A DNA stretch of 64,000 nucleotides. It comes from Spirochaetae bacterium HGW-Spirochaetae-4 (GTDB taxonomy: Bacteria > Spirochaetota > Spirochaetia > Sphaerochaetales > Sphaerochaetaceae). Positions 44,207 through 52,648 of this stretch are shown one piece after another. The notes below the pieces were generated by a model that worked only from the letters and a program-made list of their open reading frames with translations, did no database searches and was not told the origin of the DNA. The DNA lies in NCBI GenBank assembly GCA_002839335.1, contig PGXU01000015.1, forward strand, positions 1-64,000, written 5' to 3'. The translations under genes and the position numbers were made by a program. The first letter of the stretch is position 1. The number at the start of each line of letters is the position of its first letter.

Positions 44207-45184
44207 TCAAGTCTCACTGAACAATTTGTCCGATCTCCCCTCATACGACGCTTCGATGATGAGAGGCTTCAAGTATGCGGCTGTTTTCTTGACACCATCC
44301 ATGCGACTCATCGTCACATCTTCATGTTCATAACTCAATACTCCCTTGTAACCAACCATAGACAATTCTGTAATCACTTTCTTCCAAGGCACATCACCCC
44401 ATCCGGGGATCCTGAAACGGAAAGATCTGTCTATTCTCCTCATATCCCCTTGCATAAGGGTTCCTCCGACTGCAAGATTATGCTCAACCAGCTCGGCATC
44501 CTTGGCATGGACATGGAAAATCCTTTCTCCCAGTCGATCGATGAAAATTTGCGGTGATATCGAGAGATAGAGGATATTCGCTGGATCGAAATTGTATCCC
44601 AAGCATGGATGCTTATCGACAAGTTCAATTGCGCGTTCTGCGGTGTATATGTCATAGACGAAGCTATTCGGATGTGGCTCAATCGCAAACTTCACGCCAT
44701 ACTTCTTGAACTCATCAAGAATCGGAACAAACCGATCCGCAAATTGTTGTTCATATTCCGCCCATCCTTGTCCGTATGGGAAGAAGAAAAAACGACCCCA
44801 GTTCTCTACACCAGGATACCCCACGACAGTATCGACACCCAAGGCATTGGCTGCCTGTGCCGTTCTTACCAGTCGTTCCGACCCGTGTCTAATTTTTTCC
44901 TCAGCTGTGCCTTTCATGATGAAATCGGTTTCAATTCCGGTAGGGCCCATTATCAAGAAGGATTCAGGGTGATTGCTTAATGCTGAAATCTCAAGGCCAA
45001 GACCCTTCGTCATCTCCAGTACCTTTTTCGCAGCCCCCGGCTTCAAGATATCCTCAATCTCCAATTGGCCATTTCCTTCATATACGGGGATCTCTATCGC
45101 TTCATAGCCATATTCAACAACCATACGTGCTACTTCTTCCAGAGGCCGTTCAGTAAAATTGGCCGTAAAAAATCCCATCTTCAT
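44207..45184 (-). CDS. sugar phosphate isomerase/epimerase (TIM barrel)
   Basis: A 325-residue paralogue of the 41974-42948 protein. Shared motifs include A-L-S-N-H, I-E-P-H-P-N, N-F-D-P-A-N-I, H-V-H-A-K-D, F-R-I-P-G-W-G and Y-E-H-E-D-V-T-M-S-R. The ATG at 45184 is preferred to one two codons earlier because AGGGGG is then eight bases away and the N-terminus aligns with the paralogue. It is the last gene of the importer/kinase/epimerase operon. Confidence 0.82.
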   Translation of the reverse strand: MKMGFFTANFTERPLEEVARMVVEYGYEAIEIPVYEGNGQLEIEDILKPGAAKKVLEMTKGLGLEISALSNHPESFLIMGPTGIETDFIMKGTAEEKIRHGSERLVRTAQAANALGVDTVVGYPGVENWGRFFFFPYGQGWAEYEQQFADRFVPILDEFKKYGVKFAIEPHPNSFVYDIYTAERAIELVDKHPCLGYNFDPANILYLSISPQIFIDRLGERIFHVHAKDAELVEHNLAVGGTLMQGDMRRIDRSFRFRIPGWGDVPWKKVITELSMVGYKGVLSYEHEDVTMSRMDGVKKTAAYLKPLIIEASYEGRSDKLFSET

Positions 45185-45198
45185 ACGCATTACCCCCT

Positions 45199-46059
45199 TT
45201 ATTTCAGCATTGACCGTACAAAAGCCAATGACTGCCTCAAATCATTCTCATAATCCGAGAGATCCATCATGTCCCTATATAGACTGATAGCAGATCCAAC
45301 CTCACCACCGGGTCTAACAAATGGCTCCATAGATATCGGCCGAGTATAACCAGCAATTTTCAGGGTATCGAAGATTGTCTTCCAAGGAAGCATACCCAAT
45401 CCAGGCATCTTCCGGTTGTTTTCCCCAATATGGAAGTATCGCATCTTAGGAACAGCTTTCAAGATCGGAGTAACGAATGATTCTTCTTCAATGTTCATAT
45501 GGAAGGTATCCAAGTGGATCCCAACATGATCCGATCCGACATCTGAGACATAGGCAAGAGCTTCATCGCATGTGTTGATCAAATAATTCTCAAACCGGTT
45601 GGCAACCTCGACATTCACAAAGACTCCATTGTCCTCAAATACCTTGGCAACTTCTTTCATCGACTCAACACTATATTTCCATCGGGAAGGCTTTTCAGCA
45701 TATGACGAGATCTTTCCATTCCAAGCACAGTAGAGTATTCCGCTGACATCGGATATTCCTGTCTTTGCCATTGCTACGGATACACGCTTGAGTATATCCT
45801 TCCCTGCTTTTCTCTCTGCGGCAACAGGAGAGGCTATATCTTGTGCGGGAGTCAGACCGAGACTGATAGTCAAATCCACGCCAACCTCTTCCGCCTCGTC
45901 ACGCAACCGTTTCAATCCTTCATCATCCTGGGAAAGCAAGTAGTCACTCCCGAACTCCAATAAATCGAAGCCCAGTTTCTTGACTTTCCTGATCAGTGGC
46001 AATTGGTCGTCCATCCAATTGCTGATAAAACTCCCATAATGTATCCCAATCTTATTCAT
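45199..46059 (-). CDS. D-tagatose/D-psicose 3-epimerase family enzyme
   Basis: A 286-residue ketose 3-epimerase. All four metal ligands of the characterised enzymes are in place: Glu151 (V-E-V-A-N-R-F-E-N), Asp184 (L-D-T-F-H-M-N-I-E-E), His210 (F-H-I-G-E-N-N-R) and Glu245 (M-E-P-F-V). It would interconvert ketohexoses such as psicose and fructose, or tagatose and sorbose, at carbon 3 in the cytoplasm. It lies 15 bases before the second epimerase gene and 17 after the PfkB kinase gene, so the kinase may phosphorylate its product. Confidence 0.9.
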   Translation of the reverse strand: MNKIGIHYGSFISNWMDDQLPLIRKVKKLGFDLLEFGSDYLLSQDDEGLKRLRDEAEEVGVDLTISLGLTPAQDIASPVAAERKAGKDILKRVSVAMAKTGISDVSGILYCAWNGKISSYAEKPSRWKYSVESMKEVAKVFEDNGVFVNVEVANRFENYLINTCDEALAYVSDVGSDHVGIHLDTFHMNIEEESFVTPILKAVPKMRYFHIGENNRKMPGLGMLPWKTIFDTLKIAGYTRPISMEPFVRPGGEVGSAISLYRDMMDLSDYENDLRQSLAFVRSMLK

Positions 46060-46076
46060 ATGTTTCTCCTCCTTTG

Positions 46077-47018
46077 TTATTCATATATCGACGCAATGAC
46101 ACAGGCAATGTTTTGCCTGTTGATATCCCCCTCCATCGGACCAAAAGCATGTACGTTGAGAGCTCCTGCTGCAGCTCCTGTCAAAGCCGCCTCTTCCAGT
46201 GTTCCTCCATCCAAGAGGACACTCAAGAAACCTGCGTCAAAACAATCGCCGGCTCCAGTGGGGTCGATCTCCTCAATTTTTACAGCCATGAACGATTCGC
46301 TATGCTCTCGTGTTATGACCTGACATCCCTCCTTTCCAAGCTTAACTGCAATGATGGACAGATTCTCATGCTTATTGAACAAGTATTCAGCGGCAGCTTC
46401 GACTGTTTCCTTTCCCGAAAGAGCCAACAACTCGCCCTTGCCGGGAAGTAGTACAGAACAATTTTCAAGAACAGGCGCTACGACCTTCTCGATAGCATTT
46501 CCTTTCAGAAGTTCAGTCCGAATATTTGGATCAAACGAAACGCGATACCCTTTGGCGACAAAGGCCTTCATCGTTGCAAGAATCTCTTTTGTAAAATCCG
46601 GGTCCATAAAAAGGGAGCACCCCATGAGATGAAAAAAACCTGAATCACCTACTTCAAGATTTTCCGGCATCTTGACACCAACTGCCGGGGTTTTAGCCAA
46701 ATGGAAAATATATTCACGCGATCCATCAGAGCTGTAGGTGATAAAGGCCACTCCAGTCGTCCCTTCAAGTGTCTGTATATATCGACAGTCCACCCCGTCT
46801 TCCTTCAACCGCCGTGTAACATTCAAACCGAACCCATCATCTCCCACCCCACCAATCATTCCTGACTTCATACCCAATTTGGCTGCGGTATCAATAAAAA
46901 TTGCCGGAGCTCCACTTGGAAACGGGCCGAGAAATCTATCGGTTCTATCAAACGGTATATCAGCTTCAGGACGCATAATTTCTACCAACAACTCTCCCAT
47001 AGTCCAAATCTCTGCCAT
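46077..47018 (-). CDS. PfkB-family sugar kinase (tagatose-kinase-like)
   Basis: A 313-residue ribokinase-family enzyme. The N-terminal M-G-E-L-L-V-E-I-M, then F-P-S-G-A-P-A-I-F-I-D, resembles proteins annotated as tagatose kinase; the catalytic D-P-T-G-A-G-D-C-F-D-A-G is near residue 250. AAGGAG lies eight bases before the ATG at 47018. It would phosphorylate the ketose supplied by the 3-epimerase next to it. The exact sugar is not determined. Confidence 0.87.
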   Translation of the reverse strand: MAEIWTMGELLVEIMRPEADIPFDRTDRFLGPFPSGAPAIFIDTAAKLGMKSGMIGGVGDDGFGLNVTRRLKEDGVDCRYIQTLEGTTGVAFITYSSDGSREYIFHLAKTPAVGVKMPENLEVGDSGFFHLMGCSLFMDPDFTKEILATMKAFVAKGYRVSFDPNIRTELLKGNAIEKVVAPVLENCSVLLPGKGELLALSGKETVEAAAEYLFNKHENLSIIAVKLGKEGCQVITREHSESFMAVKIEEIDPTGAGDCFDAGFLSVLLDGGTLEEAALTGAAAGALNVHAFGPMEGDINRQNIACVIASIYE

Positions 47019-47067
47019 AAGAACGATCTCCTTCCAATCGGCACTTTTAAAAACCGTGCTCGTACAC

Positions 47068-47096
47068 AGTATAAAACAAAAATATGCATCCTGCAA
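47068..47096 (-). promoter_or_regulatory. candidate internal promoter before the kinase gene
   Basis: On the minus strand TTGCAG (47091-47096), 17 bases, TATACT (47068-47073), in the 87-base gap after the LacI gene. A partial palindrome GTGTACGAGCAC follows. It could let the kinase and epimerases be made separately from the importer. Confidence 0.4.
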
Positions 47097-47105
47097 GAAA
47101 TCTAT

Positions 47106-48152
47106 TTAAACCAAATTCAGGGATGAAGTGTTTTCGCTCGTAAATATCTCAATATTCGTATAGATACACTCGTTTGTAGGTTTTTTAGCCATAAACAGAT
47201 AATCAAATAGTATCCGTATGGGTAGACACCCTTGGTTGTAGGGATCCTGTCCAATCACCGCATCGATCCTATCGGTATATAAAAGTTGTCGACTCTCCGG
47301 AATCAAGTCATGGCATAGAACCCGCACAAATTTTCCAGTGTTCTTCCTTTCCAACGCCCGAGCTACTCCAGCGATTCCTCCACCAGTTAGATATATCAAT
47401 GAAAGATCCGGGAAAGTCTCTAAATATTTTGATGTCAATGTAAAGGCAACATCGTCCATATCGAAGTTTTCCTCGCAAGCAACTACCTGGAAATTCGTAC
47501 ATTCCGACAATTTTTTTTGAAAACCATCAACCCTTTCCTTATGGCAGGCCAAATGCAGAGTACTTGTTATTATCGCAATCTTCGGTTCGGATATTTCCCT
47601 AAGTAGGATATGCGCCAACGCTCCCTGCGTTCGACCAGCACGGAAGTTGTCCTGTCCGACAAAACATAATCTTCTGGATCCAGGCAAATCGGAATTGAAT
47701 GTGACGACGGGAATTCCCCCCCCCACTATTTCGTTGATCCGGATTCTTATCGACTCGTCATCAACGGGAACAATCGCTATCGCAGAAACATCTTTCTCAC
47801 AGAGTGTCTCCAATACAGCAAGTTGTTCGGAACTGTCAAATGCCCTAATAACTTCAATATCCAACTCGACACCGAAAGCACTTATTTTCTCGGCTTCATC
47901 GGCAATGCCCTTCTTCATCTCCTCGACAAAGGGGTTGAAATCAGGGGAAAGTACTACTCCAATCTTTATGTTTCGTCGAGACTGCACCAACGCCTTTCCA
48001 GCCAAATTTGGTTGATAATTGAAATCCTTGAGAATGGCAAGGACCTTTTTGCGGATATCCGGTTTGACTCCTGGTCTTCCGTGGATAACCCGGTCTACAG
48101 TTCCTCGTGATACATCCGCGAGTTTGGCAATCTCTTTTATGGTAATATTCAT
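47106..48152 (-). CDS. LacI-family transcriptional regulator
   Basis: A 348-residue regulator with a LacI helix-turn-helix (I-K-E-I-A-K-L-A-D-V-S-R-G-T-V-D-R-V) and a sugar-binding effector domain of the ribose-binding type (V-V-L-S-P-D-F-N-P-F, I-A-I-V-P-V-D-D). It starts five bases after the GntR stop, so two different regulators are made in tandem from inside the operon they probably control. Confidence 0.92.
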   Translation of the reverse strand: MNITIKEIAKLADVSRGTVDRVIHGRPGVKPDIRKKVLAILKDFNYQPNLAGKALVQSRRNIKIGVVLSPDFNPFVEEMKKGIADEAEKISAFGVELDIEVIRAFDSSEQLAVLETLCEKDVSAIAIVPVDDESIRIRINEIVGGGIPVVTFNSDLPGSRRLCFVGQDNFRAGRTQGALAHILLREISEPKIAIITSTLHLACHKERVDGFQKKLSECTNFQVVACEENFDMDDVAFTLTSKYLETFPDLSLIYLTGGGIAGVARALERKNTGKFVRVLCHDLIPESRQLLYTDRIDAVIGQDPYNQGCLPIRILFDYLFMAKKPTNECIYTNIEIFTSENTSSLNLV

Positions 48153-48157
48153 ACGTT

Positions 48158-48889
48158 TTATAATTTTGGGGGACGTTCTTTGGTGTGAACGAAATATTCA
48201 TATTTATTGCCGATTATCCGAAGAAGCACAAACTCTACCGGTCGCGTCTTGATAAATGAAATTCTTCTAACCTGAAGCAACGGATAACCGTCCGGAACCC
48301 CTAGTATACTGGACTCATCCTTGGGTGCAGGTTTGGCAGTGATGAAGTCATTGGCTGAATCAAACACCAGGTTATACTCCGACTCCAAAAACTCATACAA
48401 GGATTTCATCTTCTTGATAGTGTTGACAAAATTGGGAACCATATCTTCCAAAAGATAATTGGTAAGTAAAGCAAGTGGTTTGTCATGTACGATAGCAACA
48501 CGGTCCAAACGGACGACAGGTTTCCCCGGCTGGATCTGCAACATTTCGGCCACATCGATGGGGGATGGAATCAGAACCGCCTCTATATCCCGATAATGAA
48601 CCTGAAAGCCTTGTTCCTTAAGGGTTTCAGAAAACGATGTGACATATTGCAATTTCTGTGTAGGTGTTACATTCAGAACTTCGGTGCCCCGTCCCTGCTG
48701 GATATATACCAAACCTTCCTGGGAAAGCATTTCCACTGCTTTTCGGACAGTAGTCCTACTGACATGGAAAATCTTCTCCAATTCCGGTTCGGGTGGTAGG
48801 AATTCACCGACCTTATATGAATGGGACTCTATCTGTTTTTTCAGCCGCGCATATACCTGAACATACCGTGGCAGTTTCTGATTTATCAT
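48158..48889 (-). CDS. GntR-family regulator (HutC/UTRA type)
   Basis: A 243-residue regulator: winged helix-turn-helix (L-P-P-E-P-E-L-E-K-I-F-H-V-S-R-T-T-V-R-K) followed by a UTRA domain. It lies between the binding-protein gene and the LacI gene. The perfect hairpin at 48985-49016 separates it from the transporter genes. Confidence 0.9.
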   Translation of the reverse strand: MINQKLPRYVQVYARLKKQIESHSYKVGEFLPPEPELEKIFHVSRTTVRKAVEMLSQEGLVYIQQGRGTEVLNVTPTQKLQYVTSFSETLKEQGFQVHYRDIEAVLIPSPIDVAEMLQIQPGKPVVRLDRVAIVHDKPLALLTNYLLEDMVPNFVNTIKKMKSLYEFLESEYNLVFDSANDFITAKPAPKDESSILGVPDGYPLLQVRRISFIKTRPVEFVLLRIIGNKYEYFVHTKERPPKL

Positions 48890-48984
48890 TACTGTCCTTC
48901 ATGCAGCTACTTTTTCAGCGAATTGGGACCGCAAGAAGATAGCTTCATTCGCTTCCATCTTATCGAATTTTTGGCACTTGTTAC

Positions 48985-49016
48985 TAGGAGGTGCGCAAGA
49001 ATATGCGCACCTCCTA
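48985..49016 (-). terminator. perfect hairpin after binding-protein gene (leaky terminator or stabiliser)
   Basis: TAGGAGGTGCGCA (48985-48997) pairs with TGCGCACCTCCTA (49004-49016) across a six-base loop: 13 perfect pairs, 11 bases after the binding-protein stop. No T-run follows on the transcribed strand. It probably protects the binding-protein message and limits read-through into the regulators. Confidence 0.6.
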
Positions 49017-49027
49017 TAGTCAATTGA

Positions 49028-49981
49028 TCAATAGGCTTCCTTCATGTACTGGGCAACATTCTCCGAAGTCACTATGTAACTTGGTGAAAGGTTGTCTTTC
49101 TTGAAAGTGGCACCCCTAAGAATCTCTTTGGCCAATCTGACACCATCGCCTCCCATTGAGGGGAAGTATGACATCGATGCACCGTAGCGAGGATCCTTTG
49201 CGGTCATGCGATCGTAGGCATTCTTCGCACCGCCCATGCCTGTCACAAACTGGATATCAGTGCGTTTGGCACTTTCAATCGCAGTAAGGGCCCCAATAGC
49301 TGTCTCGTCATCCTGACAGAAGACCGCATCAATTTTTGGGTAGGCAGGAAGGATATTCGACATAGCCTTCAGACCAGCTTCCTGGTTGAATTCTCCATCA
49401 CCTTCGACAAGAACCTTGATTCCAGGATACTCTTTCTTAAGAGTATTCATGAAACCATTATAACGTTCCAAGTCGATTGGGATTCCAACATAGCTTCTCA
49501 ACACAGCAATCTGTCCTTTTCCACCAAGTCGTGCCCCAAGATACTTAGCTCCATTCACACCAGCACCGTAGTTGTCACCAGCAAGAAGAACAGTATACTT
49601 GGAACTTTCGATCGGTCGGTCAAGAACCATCACCTTGATGCCGGCATCGTAAATCTCTTCACAGATCGGGGTCATAAGTGTCCCATTTCCGGGAAGAACG
49701 ATGATCATGTCATAACCGCCATCCTTGAACGTTTGCAGCATGTTGTACTGATCTGCATCATCAACAGCGTTTTTCACTGTGAATTCAAATTCATCAGTAT
49801 CTTTCGCTGTCTCTGCCAGGACAGTATCAAGCAATCTTGCCTGCCATGCATTGTTTGCAGGTGGAAGAGAAACTGCAACCCGCATTTTTCCTTCAGCGCT
49901 TTCAGTCTGCCCTGCTGCAAACAGTCCCATACCTGAGACTACCAACAAGAGAACCAGAGCCAGTAGTAACGTCTTTTTCAT
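49028..49981 (-). CDS. periplasmic sugar-binding protein (RbsB-like)
   Basis: A 317-residue receptor of a CUT2 sugar importer. The signal peptide (M-K-K-T-L, hydrophobic run, F-A-A-G-Q-T-E-S) has no lipobox. The fold shows R-V-A-V-S-L-P-P, V-M-D-R-P-I-E-like loops (V-L-D-R-P-I-E) and C-Q-D-D-E-T-A-I-G-A-L. The ATG at 49981 follows GGAGG. Unusually, it is the third transporter gene, after ATPase and permease, and it is bracketed by hairpins on both sides. Confidence 0.92.
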   Translation of the reverse strand: MKKTLLLALVLLLVVSGMGLFAAGQTESAEGKMRVAVSLPPANNAWQARLLDTVLAETAKDTDEFEFTVKNAVDDADQYNMLQTFKDGGYDMIIVLPGNGTLMTPICEEIYDAGIKVMVLDRPIESSKYTVLLAGDNYGAGVNGAKYLGARLGGKGQIAVLRSYVGIPIDLERYNGFMNTLKKEYPGIKVLVEGDGEFNQEAGLKAMSNILPAYPKIDAVFCQDDETAIGALTAIESAKRTDIQFVTGMGGAKNAYDRMTAKDPRYGASMSYFPSMGGDGVRLAKEILRGATFKKDNLSPSYIVTSENVAQYMKEAY

Positions 49982-49999
49982 ATAGACCTCCATTTTTTT

Positions 50000-50028
50000 C
50001 GACCTTCCGCTCACATGCGGGAGGGTCG
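50000..50028 (-). other. intercistronic hairpin before binding-protein gene
   Basis: CGACCTTCCGC (50000-50010) pairs with GCGGGAGGGTCG (50017-50028) with one bulge, between the permease stop and the binding-protein ribosome site. Its 5' position could mark an RNA processing site that frees a stable binding-protein message. Confidence 0.5.
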
Positions 50029-50035
50029 TTTCAAC

Positions 50036-51016
50036 TCAATCTTTTCTTTGCATCAATACCGCAAAGAGAATCACCGATCCTTTGACAGCTCCGGAAAGAT
50101 ACGGAGAAATGTTCAACATGATCATCATGTTGTTGACAATTCCAAGGATGACAAACCCAACAATTGTGCCCAGAATCCTTCCTCGTCCTCCAGAAAGCGC
50201 TGTCCCACCTACAATCACCGCTGTAATTGCTTCGAATTCATATTGGCTTCCACTGGTTGTCACCGCAACCGCTGCCATTCGGGACATCTCGATAGTGGCG
50301 GCGATACCAGCACAAAGACCTACGATCATATACGTGTAGATCTTGATCCTATCAACCTTGATACCTGAATATCTCGAAGCATTTTCGTTACCGCCTACTG
50401 CGAATACATACGTTCCGAACTTGGTCTTTGTCAGAATGAAATGAAAGAGGAATGCAAGCAATGCCGCTATGATGAAAGGGGTAGGTATACCAAATATCGA
50501 ACCACTTCCTATACGGGTAAACTCGATGATTCGGTTTCCCATTATGGTGGCACCGCGACCAAAGTACATGACCAACGATCGGGCAATGATACCAACTGCC
50601 AGAGTCACAATGAATGGGGGCAATTTTGCCTTGGTGATAATCAAACCATTCAACAACCCAAATGCCGTACCGATCAAACAACAGACCAAGATAGCAAACC
50701 AAAGGGGATAAACAGGGGTCCCAGCTTCAGTGACCATTCTTTGCATAAAGATGAGGGCTGCTCCGGAGGTTGCCATTACAGGACCACTTGAAAGGTCTAT
50801 CCCTCCACCAATTATCACGAAGGTCATTCCCAATGCAATTACACCCACGATCGAGGTATTTCGAAGAATATTCAGCAAATTGTTGGGCTGGAGAAATCGC
50901 GGTGCCAAGATTCCGCAAATCGCGATAATAATGAAGAACACCACTACAATGCTATAATTCTTCCAGATCCTAACCAATATTTCTCCAACCGACTGTTGTT
51001 TTTTTATCCCTACCAT
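50036..51016 (-). CDS. sugar ABC transporter permease (RbsC type)
   Basis: A 326-residue CUT2 permease with many membrane segments, V-I-I-G-G-G-I-D-L-S-S-G near residue 65, P-P-F-I-V-T-L-A-V-G-I-I-A-R and V-G-G-T-A-L-S-G-G-R-G-R-I-L-G-T. It is the only permease gene in this operon, so the pore should be a homodimer. It lies between the ATPase and binding-protein genes. Confidence 0.9.
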   Translation of the reverse strand: MVGIKKQQSVGEILVRIWKNYSIVVVFFIIIAICGILAPRFLQPNNLLNILRNTSIVGVIALGMTFVIIGGGIDLSSGPVMATSGAALIFMQRMVTEAGTPVYPLWFAILVCCLIGTAFGLLNGLIITKAKLPPFIVTLAVGIIARSLVMYFGRGATIMGNRIIEFTRIGSGSIFGIPTPFIIAALLAFLFHFILTKTKFGTYVFAVGGNENASRYSGIKVDRIKIYTYMIVGLCAGIAATIEMSRMAAVAVTTSGSQYEFEAITAVIVGGTALSGGRGRILGTIVGFVILGIVNNMMIMLNISPYLSGAVKGSVILFAVLMQRKD

Positions 51017-51033
51017 TTCATTGATTCTCCAGT

Positions 51034-52515
51034 TTATACATTGGTTGCATAGTACATTATTTTGGATTCGGACATTTCCGAATTGTTCAAGACCCCGGTC
51101 AACCTACCCTCATGCATCACTGCAGTACGCTGACAAATACCCATGATCTCGGGCAGGTCGGACGATACGATAATAATTGAGACGCCATTATTCGCGAGAT
51201 TCTGAATAATCCTATAGATCTCTTGTCTCGCTCCTACGTCGACGCCTCTTGTCGGTTCATCCAGAATCAGAATTTTCGCATTTGCGATTAGCCATTTGCC
51301 AAGAACAACCTTCTGTTGATTGCCTCCGGACAAGTTGCTCACCAATTGGTCTTCCCCCGTGCATCGAATGGACATCTCTTTTATCGCATCTTGCGTGCGT
51401 TTGGAAGAATCGCGCCTCCGGCGCATACCCCCGCGATTCTTCAACCAAAATTCATAATTGATATTGTCAAGGATCGACCGTCCCAAAACCAGGCCTGTGT
51501 CCTTACGATCTTCTGTAACAAATCCGATATTTGCTTTAATTGCATCAATTGCACTTTTTACAGTAATCGGTTTCCCCTCTAAGATAATTTCGCCATGATG
51601 CGGTTTTCGTATGCCAAAAATGACTTCCATCAACTCACTTCGTCCGGCACCTACCAACCCACTGAATCCGAGAATCTCACCTCTTCTCAACGTAAAGGAA
51701 ATATCCTTTAACATGGTATCGGAAACATCCTTGACTTCAAGCACTATTTCACCATTCCCATTATAGTCGGAAGCCATCGATTCTTTGACTTCCCTTCCCA
51801 CCATAAGGGTAGCGATATCCTTTACGGTTACATCTGCGACATTTTTCTTTGTTACGAATGTCCCATCCCGTAAAATAGAGACAGTTTGACACAGGTCGAC
51901 GATTTCTTTCAGCCTATGGGAAATGTAGACTGTCGCAACACCCTCTTTGCTTAGATTTCTAATGAGATTGAATAGTATCTCGGTCTCTTTACCTGTTAAC
52001 ACGGATGTCGGTTCGTCCATCACCAACAGTTCCACATTGAAGGAAATGGCTTTTGCGATCTCCACCATCTGTTTCTGTGCAATCTTCAGTTCGTGGACTT
52101 TCCTCGTAGGGTCAATCTTCTCACCCAATCTAGCAAGTAGGGTTTTTGCATCGCTATTCATTTTCTTATAGTCGATAGCTCCGATCCTATTTCGCGGTTC
52201 GCGACAAAGAAAAATGTTTTGTGCAACCGTCAAATCTTCCAGTAGGTTCAATTCCTGGTGAATCATTGAGATTCCACGACGTTGGACATCCATTGGAGTA
52301 ATATTTGGTCCCAGCTTCTCACCCTTATATTCGATTTCACCACTATCACAGGTATATACACCGGCAAGGATTTTCATGAGTGTCGATTTACCCGCACCAT
52401 TCTCACCACATAGAGCCGCAATTTCTCCCTTCGAAATTTCGAAATCCTGACCATGGAGCACTTCAACACCAAAAAAGCTTTTTCTAATGCCTCTCATCTT
52501 CAGAATACTTTCCAT
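51034..52515 (-). CDS. sugar ABC transporter tandem ATPase (RbsA type)
   Basis: A 493-residue double ATPase. First half: G-E-N-G-A-G-K-S-T and L-V-M-D-E-P-T-S-V-L. Second half: L-V-G-A-G-R-S-E (no lysine), L-S-G-G-N-Q-Q-K and L-I-L-D-E-P-T-R-G. It is the first gene of the operon; the inverted repeat at 52561-52586 lies upstream and is a candidate operator. Confidence 0.93.
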   Translation of the reverse strand: MESILKMRGIRKSFFGVEVLHGQDFEISKGEIAALCGENGAGKSTLMKILAGVYTCDSGEIEYKGEKLGPNITPMDVQRRGISMIHQELNLLEDLTVAQNIFLCREPRNRIGAIDYKKMNSDAKTLLARLGEKIDPTRKVHELKIAQKQMVEIAKAISFNVELLVMDEPTSVLTGKETEILFNLIRNLSKEGVATVYISHRLKEIVDLCQTVSILRDGTFVTKKNVADVTVKDIATLMVGREVKESMASDYNGNGEIVLEVKDVSDTMLKDISFTLRRGEILGFSGLVGAGRSELMEVIFGIRKPHHGEIILEGKPITVKSAIDAIKANIGFVTEDRKDTGLVLGRSILDNINYEFWLKNRGGMRRRRDSSKRTQDAIKEMSIRCTGEDQLVSNLSGGNQQKVVLGKWLIANAKILILDEPTRGVDVGARQEIYRIIQNLANNGVSIIIVSSDLPEIMGICQRTAVMHEGRLTGVLNNSEMSESKIMYYATNV

Positions 52516-52560
52516 TTAGCTCCCTCGATCCACTTTGTGATTCAATCCTATTCTATACTC

Positions 52561-52586
52561 AAAACATAAGAACGTCATTATGTTTT
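52561..52586. promoter_or_regulatory. inverted repeat upstream of importer operon, candidate operator
   Basis: AAAACATAA (52561-52569) and TTATGTTTT (52578-52586) surround GAACGTCA; the centre ACGT is typical of LacI-family sites. It is 46 bases before the ATPase ATG. On the plus strand the T-run after it could also terminate stray transcripts. Confidence 0.5.
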
Positions 52587-52648
52587 TTAAAAAGTTGCTA
52601 TTCCCTTGTATTCAAGAAGATCATTGATGCAATCGGAGTACTTGGGTT

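Noticed and set aside
52561-52590. Rho-independent terminator on the plus strand
   Set aside because: No plus-strand gene lies upstream, and the stem is AT-rich; an operator for the minus-strand importer operon is more likely.
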